A stretch of DNA of 64,000 nucleotides, from assembly GCF_016881405.1 (NCBI RefSeq), contig NZ_WOFE01000004.1:62001-126000 (forward strand). The letters run 5' to 3'. Positions within the stretch are counted from its first letter, which is position 1; each line of letters opens with the position of its first letter. Both the position numbers and the translations under genes were made by a program. Source of the DNA: Deefgea chitinilytica (GTDB lineage: Bacteria > Pseudomonadota > Gammaproteobacteria > Burkholderiales > Chitinibacteraceae). The notes below the pieces were generated by a model that worked only from the letters and a program-made list of their open reading frames with translations, made no database searches and had not been told where the DNA came from. Below are positions 1 to 8,725 of the stretch, in pieces.

Positions 1-726
1 GATTTCCTCACTTTTGAGAACTTCGGCCGTTTTTTTGAAGATAGCATTTATATTGAGTTGTTCGTTAAGTCGTTTTGGTATGCGGGCATTACCACTTTGG
101 TATGTTTGCTGATGGCTTATCCCTTAGCATGGCTGATTGCACGTAGTCCAAAGAAGTACCGTGACGTCATGATTTTGCTGGTGATTTTGCCATTCTGGAG
201 CAATTTTCTGATTCGTGTTTATGCGTGGATGATCATCCTTGGGCCGCAAGGCTATTTCGTTATGACGATTAATCAAGCGCTGTCTTGGGTTGGCATCGCT
301 CCGATTCAACTGATGTATACGCATTTTGCGGTGATTGTCGTATTGGTTTATGTGCACTTGCCGTTTATGGTGTTGCCATTGTATGCCAACTTAGAAAAAC
401 ATGATGTTGCTTTACTTGATGCCGCACAAGATTTGGGGGCATCGAGCTGGCAGCGTTTCTGGAAGATAACTTGGCCGCTATCCCTCCCTGGGGTATGGGC
501 TGGGGCGGCTTTGGTGTTTATTCCCGCCTTGGGGATGTTTGCAGTGCCGGATTTATTGGGTGGCACAGACGGAATGATGATTGGTAATTTGATTAAGCAA
601 CAATTTTTGGATAGCCGAGATTGGCCGTTTGGTTCGGTGCTGTCGATTATGCTAACGCTGGCGGTGTTGCTGATGGCAGGATTGGCGATGCTGGTAGGGC
701 GTGGAGGCAAACGTAATGCACTCTAA
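1..726 (+). CDS. potB: Polyamine ABC transporter permease (PotB-like), 5' truncated
   Basis: The reading frame is open from base 1, so the gene starts outside the window; 241 residues are visible. It is an inner-membrane permease of a spermidine/putrescine importer. Hydrophobic segments alternate with the binding-protein-dependent EAA loop, seen as LLDAAQDLGASSWQRFWKIT near visible residues 136-155, which docks on the ATPase. A conserved segment (PFWSNFLIRVYAWMIILG) is typical of PotB/PotH. It overlaps the next permease by 11 bp, indicating translational coupling. Substrate is inferred from the family and from the downstream binding protein. PotH is an equally good name. Confidence 0.9.
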   Translation, partial: DFLTFENFGRFFEDSIYIELFVKSFWYAGITTLVCLLMAYPLAWLIARSPKKYRDVMILLVILPFWSNFLIRVYAWMIILGPQGYFVMTINQALSWVGIAPIQLMYTHFAVIVVLVYVHLPFMVLPLYANLEKHDVALLDAAQDLGASSWQRFWKITWPLSLPGVWAGAALVFIPALGMFAVPDLLGGTDGMMIGNLIKQQFLDSRDWPFGSVLSIMLTLAVLLMAGLAMLVGRGGKRNAL

Positions 727-1492
727 ACAAGCGAAATGGCTATGGGCTGCCGCTATTTTTGTGTATGGCTTTTTGTATGTGCCATTAATTATTGTGGTCG
801 CTTATTCATTTAACGATTCAAAGCTCAATGCCGAATGGGTCGGCTTTACGTTTAAATGGTACGCACTGCTGATGAATAATGAGCAGATGCTGGTCGCGGC
901 GCGTAATTCTTTACTGATTGCCTTGGTGTCGAGTTTTTTTGCGACGGTATTAGGAACCTTGGCTGGCTTGGCAATGCACAAGTATAAATTACGGTTGCTG
1001 CCTGTTTTGGTTCTGACGCCCATTGCGATTCCGGAAATTCTAATGGGCGTTGCGTTATTGATCTTCTTTGTGATGCTCAATCTGACCTTGGGTTTGCTGT
1101 CGGTGACTTTAGCGCATATTGCATTTTGCATTGGTTTTGTTGCGATTGTGGTGCGATCTCGTTTGCAGGGGATGGATGATTCTCTGGTTGAAGCCGCGCG
1201 TGATTTGGGCGCTACGCCAGTACAAGCGTTTCGCTTGGTGACAATGCCATTAATTATGCCGGGCATTATTGCGGGAGCCTTGATGGCGTTTACGCTGTCG
1301 ATTGATGATTTTGTGATTACTTTCTTTACCGCGGGTGCGGGTGCGTCGACCTTGCCATTGCAGATTTATTCGATGATTCGTATTGCGGTCACTCCAGAAG
1401 TAAACGCGATTTCAACCTTGTTGATGTTGCTCACGCTCGGGTTGATTTTGCTGGCGAGCAAAGTGGCGCCAAGTGCGATTCGAGCCAGTTAG
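716..1492 (+). CDS. potC: Polyamine ABC transporter permease (PotC-like)
   Basis: Second inner-membrane permease of the polyamine importer, 258 residues. The frame is also open from a GTG at 701, but the ATG at 716 has GGAGG at 703-707 with 8 nt spacing and gives the usual N-terminus (MHSKQAKWLWAA). The EAA loop is visible as LVEAARDLGATPVQAFRLVT, followed by the family segment FTLSIDDFVITFFTAG, characteristic of PotC/PotI. It overlaps the upstream permease gene and lies 124 bp before the binding-protein gene, so the three are probably one operon. PotI is the alternative name. Confidence 0.92.
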   Translation: MHSKQAKWLWAAAIFVYGFLYVPLIIVVAYSFNDSKLNAEWVGFTFKWYALLMNNEQMLVAARNSLLIALVSSFFATVLGTLAGLAMHKYKLRLLPVLVLTPIAIPEILMGVALLIFFVMLNLTLGLLSVTLAHIAFCIGFVAIVVRSRLQGMDDSLVEAARDLGATPVQAFRLVTMPLIMPGIIAGALMAFTLSIDDFVITFFTAGAGASTLPLQIYSMIRIAVTPEVNAISTLLMLLTLGLILLASKVAPSAIRAS

Positions 1493-1616
1493 TTTTTGTG
1501 GTTAAGCGGACTGTTTGAATCGCCGGAGTCGCTTGTTTTTTGTGCCATAATTTATTGCTTTAGTGTTAATACTGGGCTTACTAATTTTAATTACACCCAT
1601 TTGGAGTGAAGTCGCG

Positions 1617-2675
1617 ATGAAAAAACTTCTGCTTGCTTTGATGATGACGGCCGGTCTGGCGCAAGCCAACGATGTGTTGCATGTGTATAACTGGAACAAT
1701 TACATAGCCCCAGAGACGGTGAAACGTTTTGAGCAGAGCTGCAAGTGCCGTGTTGTGCAAGATTACTATGGTGCAATGGAAGAAATGCTCGCTAAATTAT
1801 CGGCGGGAGCAAAAGGCTATGATGTTGTCGTGCCAACTGGGTTTGCGATTCCACCGTTGATTAAACAAAATTTGTTGCAGCCTTTGGATATGGCTAAATT
1901 GCCGAACGCCAAGAATATTAATCCGGCATTTATGAATAGCGTGTTTGATCCGGGTAATAAATATTCTTTGCCTTATTCATTTACCACAACGCTGCTGGGT
2001 TACAACGAAACAAAACTCAAAGAGTTGGGCATTAATCCAAACTCATGGGCAGTCATTTTTGACCCGGTTATTTTGGCTAAGCTCAAAGGAAAAGTGACAG
2101 TCCTTGATGATAGCCGTGAACTCTTTGCTGCAGCTTTGATGTATAACGGTTTTTCTGCAAATTCAACCAATCCCGCTGAGTTGAAAAAAGCGCAAGAAAC
2201 GATTGTGAAAGCTAAGCCATTCTGGGCCGCATTTAATAGCCAAAGTTACATCAAGGAATTAACGGTGGGCAACATCTGGGTTGCACATGGTTATTCTAGC
2301 GATATGTTCCAAGCTGTAGCGGATGCGAAAGCGGCCAAACGTAAATTCACCGTGAATTTTGGCTTGCAAAAAGAAGGTAATACGCTGTCTGTAGATAGCA
2401 TGGTGATTCTTAAAAATGCACCGCGTCCTGATCTTGCCTATAAGTTTATGAATTTCATGCTAGAAGGCAAAAATGCAGCTGATTTGACCAATATGATTGG
2501 TGCTGGCAATCCAAATCTAGCAGCAGTGGCTTTTGTGAAACCAGAAATTAAAGCACTGCAATCAGTATTCCCTGATCCAACGACAATGAAACGTTTGCAA
2601 CAACTTAATGCGTTGGAAGGTAAGCAATTGCGTGAGTTAAATAAACTGTGGACTACAGTGAAAACCTCAAAATAA
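1617..2675 (+). CDS. potD: Periplasmic polyamine-binding protein (PotD/PotF-like)
   Basis: Family 1 extracellular solute-binding protein, 352 residues, delivering spermidine or putrescine to the upstream permeases. The frame runs open from 1563, but the ATG at 1617 follows GGAG at 1603-1606 and begins a clear signal peptide (MKKLLLALMMTAGLAQA, cleavage near residue 17). The mature protein opens with LHVYNWNNYIAPETV, the hallmark of PotD/PotF (tryptophan and tyrosine near the polyamine site). The segment YDVVVPTGFAIPPLI is also conserved. A strong hairpin follows the stop codon. Whether putrescine or spermidine is preferred cannot be read from the sequence. Confidence 0.92.
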   Translation: MKKLLLALMMTAGLAQANDVLHVYNWNNYIAPETVKRFEQSCKCRVVQDYYGAMEEMLAKLSAGAKGYDVVVPTGFAIPPLIKQNLLQPLDMAKLPNAKNINPAFMNSVFDPGNKYSLPYSFTTTLLGYNETKLKELGINPNSWAVIFDPVILAKLKGKVTVLDDSRELFAAALMYNGFSANSTNPAELKKAQETIVKAKPFWAAFNSQSYIKELTVGNIWVAHGYSSDMFQAVADAKAAKRKFTVNFGLQKEGNTLSVDSMVILKNAPRPDLAYKFMNFMLEGKNAADLTNMIGAGNPNLAAVAFVKPEIKALQSVFPDPTTMKRLQQLNALEGKQLRELNKLWTTVKTSK

Positions 2676-2686
2676 GGCGTATTTAG

Positions 2687-2716
2687 ACCTCTAAGCGAAT
2701 CTTCGCTTAGAGGTTT
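2687..2716 (+). terminator. Intrinsic terminator after potD
   Basis: A 12-bp perfect inverted repeat, CCTCTAAGCGAA (2688-2699) against TTCGCTTAGAGG (2702-2713), is followed by TTTC. It sits 12 nt after the potD stop and ends 9 nt before the next start codon, so its 3' arm could also supply the AGAGG ribosome-binding sequence of the following gene. Confidence 0.75.
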
Positions 2717-2725
2717 CTCCACTGA

Positions 2726-3829
2726 ATGAAGCCCTCATCGATTAGCTTTCTCGCCCGAAAAGCGAAACCCACCATGGTTTCGCCTTTTTTCTTTGCCGTT
2801 TATTTACTCGTTATTTTAATTTTAAGCTGGTATCCGTTTTCTGGTTGGCGATTTACCGGCGAGCCAGTCTTTGCATTCTATAGCTATCCTCTACCTTATT
2901 ATTTCACGCTCTTTGATAATACCATCAACATTTTGGCCTATATTCCGCTGGGTTTAAGTGCTGCTCTGATCTTGCGACGCTCACGTTTGGCGCTCATCTA
3001 CGCCACATTAATCGGGCTTTTTGTATCAATGGGCGTTGAATTTGTGCAGCAGTTTTTACCAAGCCGTGTTGCTTCAAATATGGATATTTTAAGTAATGGC
3101 TTTGGGACCTTTTTGGGCGCAGTTATCGGCGTCCTGTTTAGCCATCGCAGTGTCATCAGGCGTTGGCAAGCATTTCGATATGACTATTTGGCGCCTGGGC
3201 CGGCAGTGGAATGGGGCGCCATTTGGTTGTTACTTTGGTTCACCACCCAATTTGACCCTAGCTTGCCTTTTTTGGGAGTGGTGGTACTTCCTCAAGGTTT
3301 ACCGCAACCCTTTGTTTCTCCGATGAATAATCCAGCATTGTTTTTGAGATTACTGGAAGGGGGAGGGATGATGCTGCATTTGTTGGGTGTCGCGCTGTTT
3401 GTTTCTGTTTTGGTGCGTGAAAGTCGACAAATTCCGCGTGCAATGCTGGGCGTTTTATTTTGTGCTCTGTTGGTCAAAATGGGTTTTGCAGGCATGTTGC
3501 TGCAGCCCGAGCAGTTCTTTGCATGGCTCAATTTGAATATTGTTTTGGGTGGGGTTGTGGGTGGGATTGTACTGTGGGTGTTATGGCAGTTGAATCGCCG
3601 TCTTCGCGCCGCAGCTGGATTTGTTTCCTTGTTTGCTGCAACTTGGGTTAGTGATATATGGCCATTGACAGCCAAGGCCAGTCCGCAATTAATGATTTTT
3701 AGGTGGAATTACGGTCATTTACAGCATTTTAATGGTTTATCTCATGCGATTGGGGATGTGTGGCCATTTGGAGCGATGTTGTTCTTTTTGTATTTCATCG
3801 CCGTTCCAGCCCAAGAGCAAGATTGGTAG
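2726..3829 (+). CDS. VanZ-like family membrane protein
   Basis: Multi-spanning inner-membrane protein of 367 residues. The N-terminal half matches the VanZ-like pattern: a first hydrophobic segment (VYLLVILILSWYPFSGW), then NILAYIPLGLSAALILRR, then GVEFVQQFLPSRVASNMDILSNGFG, containing the conserved E-x-x-Q and N-D/N-G positions of this family. The C-terminal half adds about five more hydrophobic helices, making it longer than VanZ itself (about 160 residues). The family is named for a teicoplanin-resistance accessory protein, but most members have unknown function and nothing here suggests antibiotic resistance. The start at 2726 has only a distant GAGG; an in-frame ATG at 2774 is an alternative. 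Confidence 0.75.
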   Translation: MKPSSISFLARKAKPTMVSPFFFAVYLLVILILSWYPFSGWRFTGEPVFAFYSYPLPYYFTLFDNTINILAYIPLGLSAALILRRSRLALIYATLIGLFVSMGVEFVQQFLPSRVASNMDILSNGFGTFLGAVIGVLFSHRSVIRRWQAFRYDYLAPGPAVEWGAIWLLLWFTTQFDPSLPFLGVVVLPQGLPQPFVSPMNNPALFLRLLEGGGMMLHLLGVALFVSVLVRESRQIPRAMLGVLFCALLVKMGFAGMLLQPEQFFAWLNLNIVLGGVVGGIVLWVLWQLNRRLRAAAGFVSLFAATWVSDIWPLTAKASPQLMIFRWNYGHLQHFNGLSHAIGDVWPFGAMLFFLYFIAVPAQEQDW

Positions 3830-3892
3830 TGAGTATTTATTGAGTTCAATGAGTCAGTTTGTCTGTGATGTTTAAATCAAGGGAAATCGTCA

Positions 3893-4381
3893 ATGGCATT
3901 GCCTTTTCGAGTAGGACAAGGATGGGATGTGCATCGTATGGTTGCAGAGCGACCGTTGATTATAGGTGGTGTTCATATACCCTATGAGAAGGGTTTGCTT
4001 GGGCATTCGGATGCCGATGCCTTATTGCACGCCATAACTGATGCGGTGCTCGGTGGTGCTGGATTGGGCGATATTGGGCGACATTTTCCGGATACCGCAG
4101 CAGAGTTTAAAGGTGCTGATAGCAGAGTACTCCTGCGTGAAGCAGTTCGACGCGTCAATGAGCTTGGCTGGTTGGTCGGCAATTTGGACGCTACTGTCCT
4201 TATTCAGCAGCCCAAAATGGCGCCACACATTCCGGCCATGGTGGCTAATATTGCTGCTGATCTTGGTGTCGATGTGGCGTGCGTGAATGTGAAAGCGAAA
4301 ACTTACGAAAAATTAGGGCCGGTCGGTTGTGGAGAATCGGTTGAAGCTCAGGCTGTGGTGTTACTATATGCAAAGCCTTAG
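3893..4381 (+). CDS. ispF: 2-C-methyl-D-erythritol 2,4-cyclodiphosphate synthase
   Basis: Cytosolic enzyme of the MEP isoprenoid pathway that cyclises CDP-methylerythritol 2-phosphate to the cyclodiphosphate with release of CMP. Length (162 residues) is typical. Visible motifs are GQGWDVHRM near the N-terminus (Asp and His zinc ligands, D13/H15), [17 protein letters not shown] (third zinc His and catalytic region), DIGRHFPD, and the C-terminal [17 protein letters not shown]. ispD, often adjacent to ispF, is not in this window, so ispF stands alone here between a VanZ-like gene and a secreted-protein gene. Confidence 0.96.
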   Translation: MALPFRVGQGWDVHRMVAERPLIIGGVHIPYEKGLLGHSDADALLHAITDAVLGGAGLGDIGRHFPDTAAEFKGADSRVLLREAVRRVNELGWLVGNLDATVLIQQPKMAPHIPAMVANIAADLGVDVACVNVKAKTYEKLGPVGCGESVEAQAVVLLYAKP

Positions 4382-4523
4382 CTGACAAAATATGTTGGGT
4401 TTTTTTGTGTAAAACGCGGATTGAATTGATTGAATCTGGATTAGGCTGACGAGCTATGTTAGCATTGTTGGTCAAGCGATTGCACAAAGCAAGAGTTATT
4501 TTCAATATCACCGGAGATGAGCA

Positions 4524-5078
4524 ATGCATAAAAATTTATTGGGATCCATGTTTTTGGTTGCTGGTTTGTTGCTAGGGCAAGTTGCACACGCAGAGCAGGC
4601 GGCTGCCGATGAAGTGATTATGAGTGTTGCTGAATTTGAAAAAGAGCAAGCCGTTGTGGTTTCTGTGGATCTGGCAACGCGTAGCGTGGTTTTAGCGATG
4701 CAAAATGGTCGTACGCTCGAGTTTGATGGTATTGATGCTAAAGTCGCTTTAGATCAAGTTAAGCCTGGTGATCTAGTGAATGTAGCGGGTTCACAAGCCA
4801 TTGTATTGATGCTACATAAAGGCGGTGCGGGCATGCGCAGTATCGTTGAGACCTCAGGCCGAGATGCGACGGCCAATGGCGTAGGTACTGTGATTACACG
4901 CACAGTTCGCAATGATATTGTTAGCGTTGATCTAAAAAAAGGTGAAGCAGTTGTGCGTAATGTGCCAGGTGAATTTATTACGATTCCTGTACCAAATAAA
5001 GACTTGTTGGCGAGAGCTTCTGCGGGCGATCAATTGCTGATTGTGACTCGTATTAAGGCGGTTGTTTGGGGGCAGTAA
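4524..5078 (+). CDS. Secreted protein of unknown function
   Basis: Protein of 184 residues with a Sec signal peptide (MHKNLLGSMFLVAGLLLGQVAHA, cleavage near residue 23). I do not recognise a named family. The mature part seems to contain two related halves: VVVSVDLATRSVVLAMQNGR near residues 42-61 and DIVSVDLKKGEAVVRNVPGE near residues 132-151. Each is followed by a hydrophobic K-P/D-G-D-x-L or A-G-D-x-L turn (KPGDLVNVAG; SAGDQLLIVT). This pattern suggests two small beta-barrel (OB-like) domains, which is inference. An ATG start follows GGAGATGAGCA. A terminator lies downstream. Confidence 0.7.
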   Translation: MHKNLLGSMFLVAGLLLGQVAHAEQAAADEVIMSVAEFEKEQAVVVSVDLATRSVVLAMQNGRTLEFDGIDAKVALDQVKPGDLVNVAGSQAIVLMLHKGGAGMRSIVETSGRDATANGVGTVITRTVRNDIVSVDLKKGEAVVRNVPGEFITIPVPNKDLLARASAGDQLLIVTRIKAVVWGQ

Positions 5079-5104
5079 TTTAATAAATTTCAAAAATTGA
5101 ATGA

Positions 5105-5136
5105 AAAGCCTGTGCCAATAGCACGGGCTTTTTTTT
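5105..5136 (+). terminator. Intrinsic terminator
   Basis: Hairpin AAGCCTGTGC / GCACGGGCTT (one G-U pair, loop CAATA) running into eight T residues, 27 nt after the stop of the 4524-5078 gene. Confidence 0.85.
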
Positions 5137-5219
5137 ACCTAGCAATTTCAACATGATAGCCAAGCTTGTTCTATAACTAAACTCTGCCATCGGTGTGAAA
5201 GACTATTCTGGGTATTCTT

Positions 5220-6026
5220 ATGAAGACAATAAAATATATGGCTTGTGTGGCAATACTCATGCTGTTTATTGCGGGCTTGTTACGTGCGGAGGTTCTTGAA
5301 ACGATTGCGCTGCGGCATCGTTTGGCTGATCAAGTATTACCTGTATTGCAAGCGACATTTCCGCAGGCGAGGATTCAGGCTTTTTATGGCACTTTGATCG
5401 TCGCAGCACCCGATGCACAAAGCATGACCAACATCAGGCAATTGCTTCAGCAGTTGGACATGCCGTTGCAAAATTTAATCGTGACCGTTGAGCAGCGCAG
5501 CAGCAACCGTGATGCTCAATCTGGGATTGAGGCTCAAGGCCGTGTCATTCTCCGCAATGGCGACGTCGATGCAAGTGGGCGTATCACGCTTCAAGATCAG
5601 CAATCGCAAGTTCAGCGTTCTAGTGTGCAGACTTTACGTCTCCTCGATGGCGCGGAGGGCTTTATTCAATTAGGGCAGCAGCGCTTTATTCCCCAATTGA
5701 GTTTTATTTATCGGCCAGATTATTCCATCAGCCATTTTGGCGGTGTGTGGCAGAGTGCAGGAACTGGTTTTTATGTGGCCCCACGTCGAATCGGTGAAAC
5801 AGGCGTGACTCTACAATTGATGCCACAGCAACGGCGATTCGTTGGTGCTAGAGGGACTGAAGGGCAGTCTGTGTTCAGTGAAGTACAAGGGCAGCTAGGG
5901 GAATGGCTGCCGATCGGTGAGACTCGGCAACAACAAGCAAGCAATGATAGCGGCTTGTTATCGCGTTCATCTGGCCGCCTTGAGCAAACTTATAGCGTTT
6001 GGGTTAAGGTTGAGCTGCCTAAGTAA
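5220..6026 (+). CDS. Secretin N-domain-like periplasmic protein without a secretin pore
   Basis: Protein of 268 residues with an N-terminal hydrophobic signal segment (ACVAILMLFIAGLLRAEV). Residues about 24-90 resemble the short N1/NolW-type domain of secretins: a leucine-rich helix (ALRHRLADQVLPVLQATFP), a strand (AFYGTLIVAAP), then a helix ending RQLLQQLDMPLQNLIVTVEQ, the usual junction in GspD/PilQ-type proteins. After this there is no secretin C-domain; the remaining 170 residues are rich in Gln and beta-forming residues. It is therefore not an outer-membrane pore. It may be an accessory or adaptor protein, but no secretion genes flank it. Function is unknown. Confidence 0.65.
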   Translation: MKTIKYMACVAILMLFIAGLLRAEVLETIALRHRLADQVLPVLQATFPQARIQAFYGTLIVAAPDAQSMTNIRQLLQQLDMPLQNLIVTVEQRSSNRDAQSGIEAQGRVILRNGDVDASGRITLQDQQSQVQRSSVQTLRLLDGAEGFIQLGQQRFIPQLSFIYRPDYSISHFGGVWQSAGTGFYVAPRRIGETGVTLQLMPQQRRFVGARGTEGQSVFSEVQGQLGEWLPIGETRQQQASNDSGLLSRSSGRLEQTYSVWVKVELPK

Positions 6027-6040
6027 GCTTGAATTCTGAC

Positions 6041-7087
6041 TTATTGGCTCGTGTTGTTTTGTCTTCGCGCTTTGCCCGCACGAAGTCGCTCCCAATACTG
6101 GCTGCGGAGCGCGAAATCTTCCGAAGGCTCAAGCCAAATAATTTTGTCATCCTCTTTGAGGTGACCGGCAAGCAAGGTGTTTGGTAGCCCTTGGCGTCGA
6201 CTGAGCGCAGCACTGATGTTTTTCTCTAGTGTGAAATTAATCCACTGCTCTGCGAGCGATTTGTTTTTTGCTGCAACGGTGATTCCCCAGCAATCCAGCC
6301 ATGCTAAAGCGCCTTCCTTGGGAATAATATAAGCAATATCTGAATTGGTTTTCTGTAATTGCTTGAGTTGTTGCTGGCCGTAATTGGCAAACATCAAAGC
6401 CGCTTTATGTTTTAAAAACATTCGAATACTCTCTTCTGGGCCAGTATAAAACATAGGGTTTTGCGAGCGCAGTTGTAATAATTTTTTGACCGTTTTACTC
6501 ATTTCATCGTTGGAAAGCTGAAATGGATTACTGAATTCGAGCAACAGAGCAGCTAGGCTAAAATTATGATTGCTACCGTCATACAGGATGATTTTCCCTT
6601 TGTTTTCTGGCTGCCATAAAGCACTCATGGACGTTGGTGCTGTTTTAAACTGCTTCGAGTCATAAATTAAGCCCATTTCTGAATAAGTAAATGGAATACC
6701 ATAAAGATTGCCATTGTGAACTAAGCCAGCAATCTTTTCCGTTTCTCTAAAGCGAGGTAGTTGATTTTTAATATTGCTGATCTTGTTGATTTTAATTGGC
6801 GCAGCAATATCATGGCTGATATAGCGTTGTAATTCTGCGGTATTGGCGGCGAAGACATCATAATCAGCACCGTGATTTTTGCTCAGCTTTTCCCATAATT
6901 CATCATCGCTTTCAACAAAACTGACCTCAATGCGGACATCGTGATCCCGCTCGAACTCTGCCACCCAATCGGCATCGGCGTACCCATGCCAAGCGATGAT
7001 TCTGAGTACATCGTCGGCCGCCCATACCGCTTGCGTAAGCTGCACGATAATAAACAGTACTGCTCCGAGTTGATTTAAGGTTTTCAT
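6041..7087 (-). CDS. Extracellular solute-binding protein, polyamine-binding type
   Basis: Family 1 periplasmic binding protein, 348 residues from the ATG at 7087, which begins a clean signal peptide (MKTLNQLGAVLFIIVQLTQAVWA). A longer reading to 7138 adds 17 residues before the signal peptide and has no ribosome-binding site. The mature N-terminus (DDVLRIIAWHGYADADWV) parallels PotD-like proteins but has WHGYAD where true PotD has YNWNNYI, so the ligand may differ. Segments YDVFAANTAELQRYI and YGIPFTYSEMGLIYD fit the fold. No permease or ATPase gene is adjacent, so it is an orphan. It converges with the secretin-like gene, with a 14-bp gap. Confidence 0.78.
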   Translation of the reverse strand: MKTLNQLGAVLFIIVQLTQAVWAADDVLRIIAWHGYADADWVAEFERDHDVRIEVSFVESDDELWEKLSKNHGADYDVFAANTAELQRYISHDIAAPIKINKISNIKNQLPRFRETEKIAGLVHNGNLYGIPFTYSEMGLIYDSKQFKTAPTSMSALWQPENKGKIILYDGSNHNFSLAALLLEFSNPFQLSNDEMSKTVKKLLQLRSQNPMFYTGPEESIRMFLKHKAALMFANYGQQQLKQLQKTNSDIAYIIPKEGALAWLDCWGITVAAKNKSLAEQWINFTLEKNISAALSRRQGLPNTLLAGHLKEDDKIIWLEPSEDFALRSQYWERLRAGKARRQNNTSQ

Positions 7088-7190
7088 ATGCAGAAGACAG
7101 TTCTTGGTTGATCTCAAAAATATAGTTGAAAACATCATTTAATCAATGGTTTATTATCTTTGTTGCATATTTATTACGTTCTTGCTTATG

Positions 7191-7289
7191 GGTGAGCAGG
7201 GCGCCAAGGAAGCCGGCAAGATGCGCTCTGAGGGCTGGGACTATGTGGTGAAGGATGGTGACGTGCTGAACTTCCTGTTTAACGTCTAG
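7191..7289 (+). pseudogene. ychF: 3' remnant of ychF (GTPase/ATPase YchF C-terminus)
   Basis: The frame reads [15 protein letters not shown], then [16 protein letters not shown] and stop TAG at 7287-7289. This is the conserved extreme C-terminus (TGS domain end) of the ribosome-associated ATPase YchF, normally about 363 residues. Only about 32 codons remain. Similarity starts at the Gly codon at 7191, just after an ATG at 7188 that is probably fortuitous; upstream sequence shows no YchF character. Codons are G+C-rich (CTG, AAC, TTC, GTG) and unlike neighbouring genes, suggesting import or a moved duplicate. It cannot encode a functional YchF. Confidence 0.85.
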
Positions 7290-7352
7290 CTAGTCACCCT
7301 ATCCCACTGCAGCGTTTGCCAATAAAAGGCTATAAAACAATACCCAGACCCC

Positions 7353-7362
7353 GCTTCGGCGG
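7353..7362 (+). repeat. Left target-site duplication of the IS element
   Basis: CTTCGGCGG at 7354-7362 (GCTTCGGCGG if the ambiguous first base is counted) directly precedes the left inverted repeat and is repeated at 8726-8734 after the right end. A 9-10 bp duplication fits the IS4 family. The duplicated bases are the TTCG loop and 3' arm of a terminator hairpin. Confidence 0.85.
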
Positions 7363-8725
7363 CATAAGTATCTACACATCTTTTCCCAAGAACTGCATAG
7401 CCGTTGCTTTCAAGGCGGCCAGCTCTTCTGGGGTGTAGGCTTCCATTACTTCGAGCATCGACAGCCATACCCACAGTCCAGCTAATAAGGCTGGGTGTGT
7501 GATCGGCTTGCTGCGTTTCACTTGCCGCCCACTCAATTTCATCAAGAATTCTCGCAGTTCTGCCGCTTCCTGCGTTTTTGCCGCCGCAATTTCCCACACC
7601 GTGACGCATGCCATACTGCTGACCAACAGCCGCTTGCTGATCGCTAAGGCCGACTCTTGTTGCCACGATTCGAGCTGATGCCCAGCCTGTTTCAATAGCT
7701 TGAAGAAGCTCTCAATTTGCCAGCGCCAGTAATACCATAACGCCAGCGTAGCGGCATCCACTTCCGGAAGATTGCTCATCAACAGCCACTGCGCCAGCAC
7801 TTCGCCTTCGTCCGATACAATACGGCTGACGATCAGTCGCGCCGCCACTGGGGCTCCTGGCTCTTTGGGCTTATAGCCTTTTTTCTGGCTCGGCTTGGCC
7901 GCCCGCGTTAAGGTCACCGCTGTTTCGGCGATCCATTGCCAGTGGACTTTGCCCCGATAGGTGATCTGGCGGGTTTTATTAAAACTCAGTGTGTTGGCGA
8001 CATCCTTGCAGGCCAACTCCTGCCCTGCGTGTTCAACTTTCGGGTTGTCATTCACCCGCACTAACCAGCGGCAACCCGCTGATTCCCAACGCCGAATATG
8101 CCCAATCGAATCGCCTTCGCGATCAATCAGATGCACCAAGGGTTTGGCAAAGCCCTGTGCGGCCAAGTGTTCAATGCAGTCGCTGACTTCGTCTAAGTGG
8201 GTCTGAACTTGAGGCGCTAACGTCGTTGCGCCATACGTGGCATAACTGCCTTCTGCACTCACCAAACGCTGCGCCACCGGAGCAATCGGCTGGCCAGTTT
8301 GATCACTGACGATGAGGCTGGTTTGCAAGTCATAGCCCACATCGGTGGCATGCGTGATGGCGTAAGTATCGGTTTTATTCTCATGCCGATAATGCAGGCG
8401 CGACCAATCATGAATGCACAGCGCATACCGGCTGCAATGCTGGGCAATCCCGGCATGGGCGGCGTCGGTGAGTGGTTGCTGCAGTCCTGAGAGCGTAATA
8501 GCCTCATTAGCGTAGAAACGCCAAGCCGCCTGTGTACTGGCAAAGCTGTCGATTTTATCGGGCAAGGCCTTAAGGCCTGCGCTCAGACGTGCGCTACCAT
8601 TCATATGTTCTGCCACCAAACGCTGGTAACGCGCATTAAGACGGGCATCGACGCCCTGTAGTGTTTTTTATAAGCCATACTACATCATGCCAGTTTATGC
8701 GTTAAAAGATGTGTAGATACCTATG
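7363..8725 (-). mobile_element. IS4-family insertion sequence (Tn5/IS50-like), 1363 bp
   Basis: Terminal inverted repeats are visible: left CATAAGTATCTACACATC from 7363, right end reading inward on the minus strand CATAGGTATCTACACATC from 8725 (17 of 18 identical, then TTTT on both sides). Flanking 9-bp direct repeats CTTCGGCGG mark the target duplication. One transposase gene on the minus strand fills nearly the whole element. The element is inserted in a CCCCGC-TTCG-GCGGGG hairpin, so it has hit the stem-loop of a terminator. The perfect duplication suggests recent insertion. Confidence 0.93.
7372..8619 (-). CDS. IS4-family (Tn5-like) transposase
   Basis: DDE transposase of 415 residues. 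With numbering from the TTG at 8619, the catalytic triad is likely D71 (IHDWSRLHYR), D166 (HLIDREGDS) and E303 in YYWRWQIESFFKLLK, which carries the Y-x2-R-x3-E signature of IS4 transposases. The coding frame extends 17 more codons upstream (K-T-L-Q-G-V-D-A-R-L-N...) to a TAA at 8670-8668 without any ATG; those residues look like genuine protein. The start is therefore uncertain: TTG 8619, GTG 8616 or ATG 8604, or the true start codon has been lost. N-terminal residues are present as LPDKIDSFASTQAAWRFYAN, typical of the family. Confidence 0.88.
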   Translation of the reverse strand: MVAEHMNGSARLSAGLKALPDKIDSFASTQAAWRFYANEAITLSGLQQPLTDAAHAGIAQHCSRYALCIHDWSRLHYRHENKTDTYAITHATDVGYDLQTSLIVSDQTGQPIAPVAQRLVSAEGSYATYGATTLAPQVQTHLDEVSDCIEHLAAQGFAKPLVHLIDREGDSIGHIRRWESAGCRWLVRVNDNPKVEHAGQELACKDVANTLSFNKTRQITYRGKVHWQWIAETAVTLTRAAKPSQKKGYKPKEPGAPVAARLIVSRIVSDEGEVLAQWLLMSNLPEVDAATLALWYYWRWQIESFFKLLKQAGHQLESWQQESALAISKRLLVSSMACVTVWEIAAAKTQEAAELREFLMKLSGRQVKRSKPITHPALLAGLWVWLSMLEVMEAYTPEELAALKATAMQFLGKDV

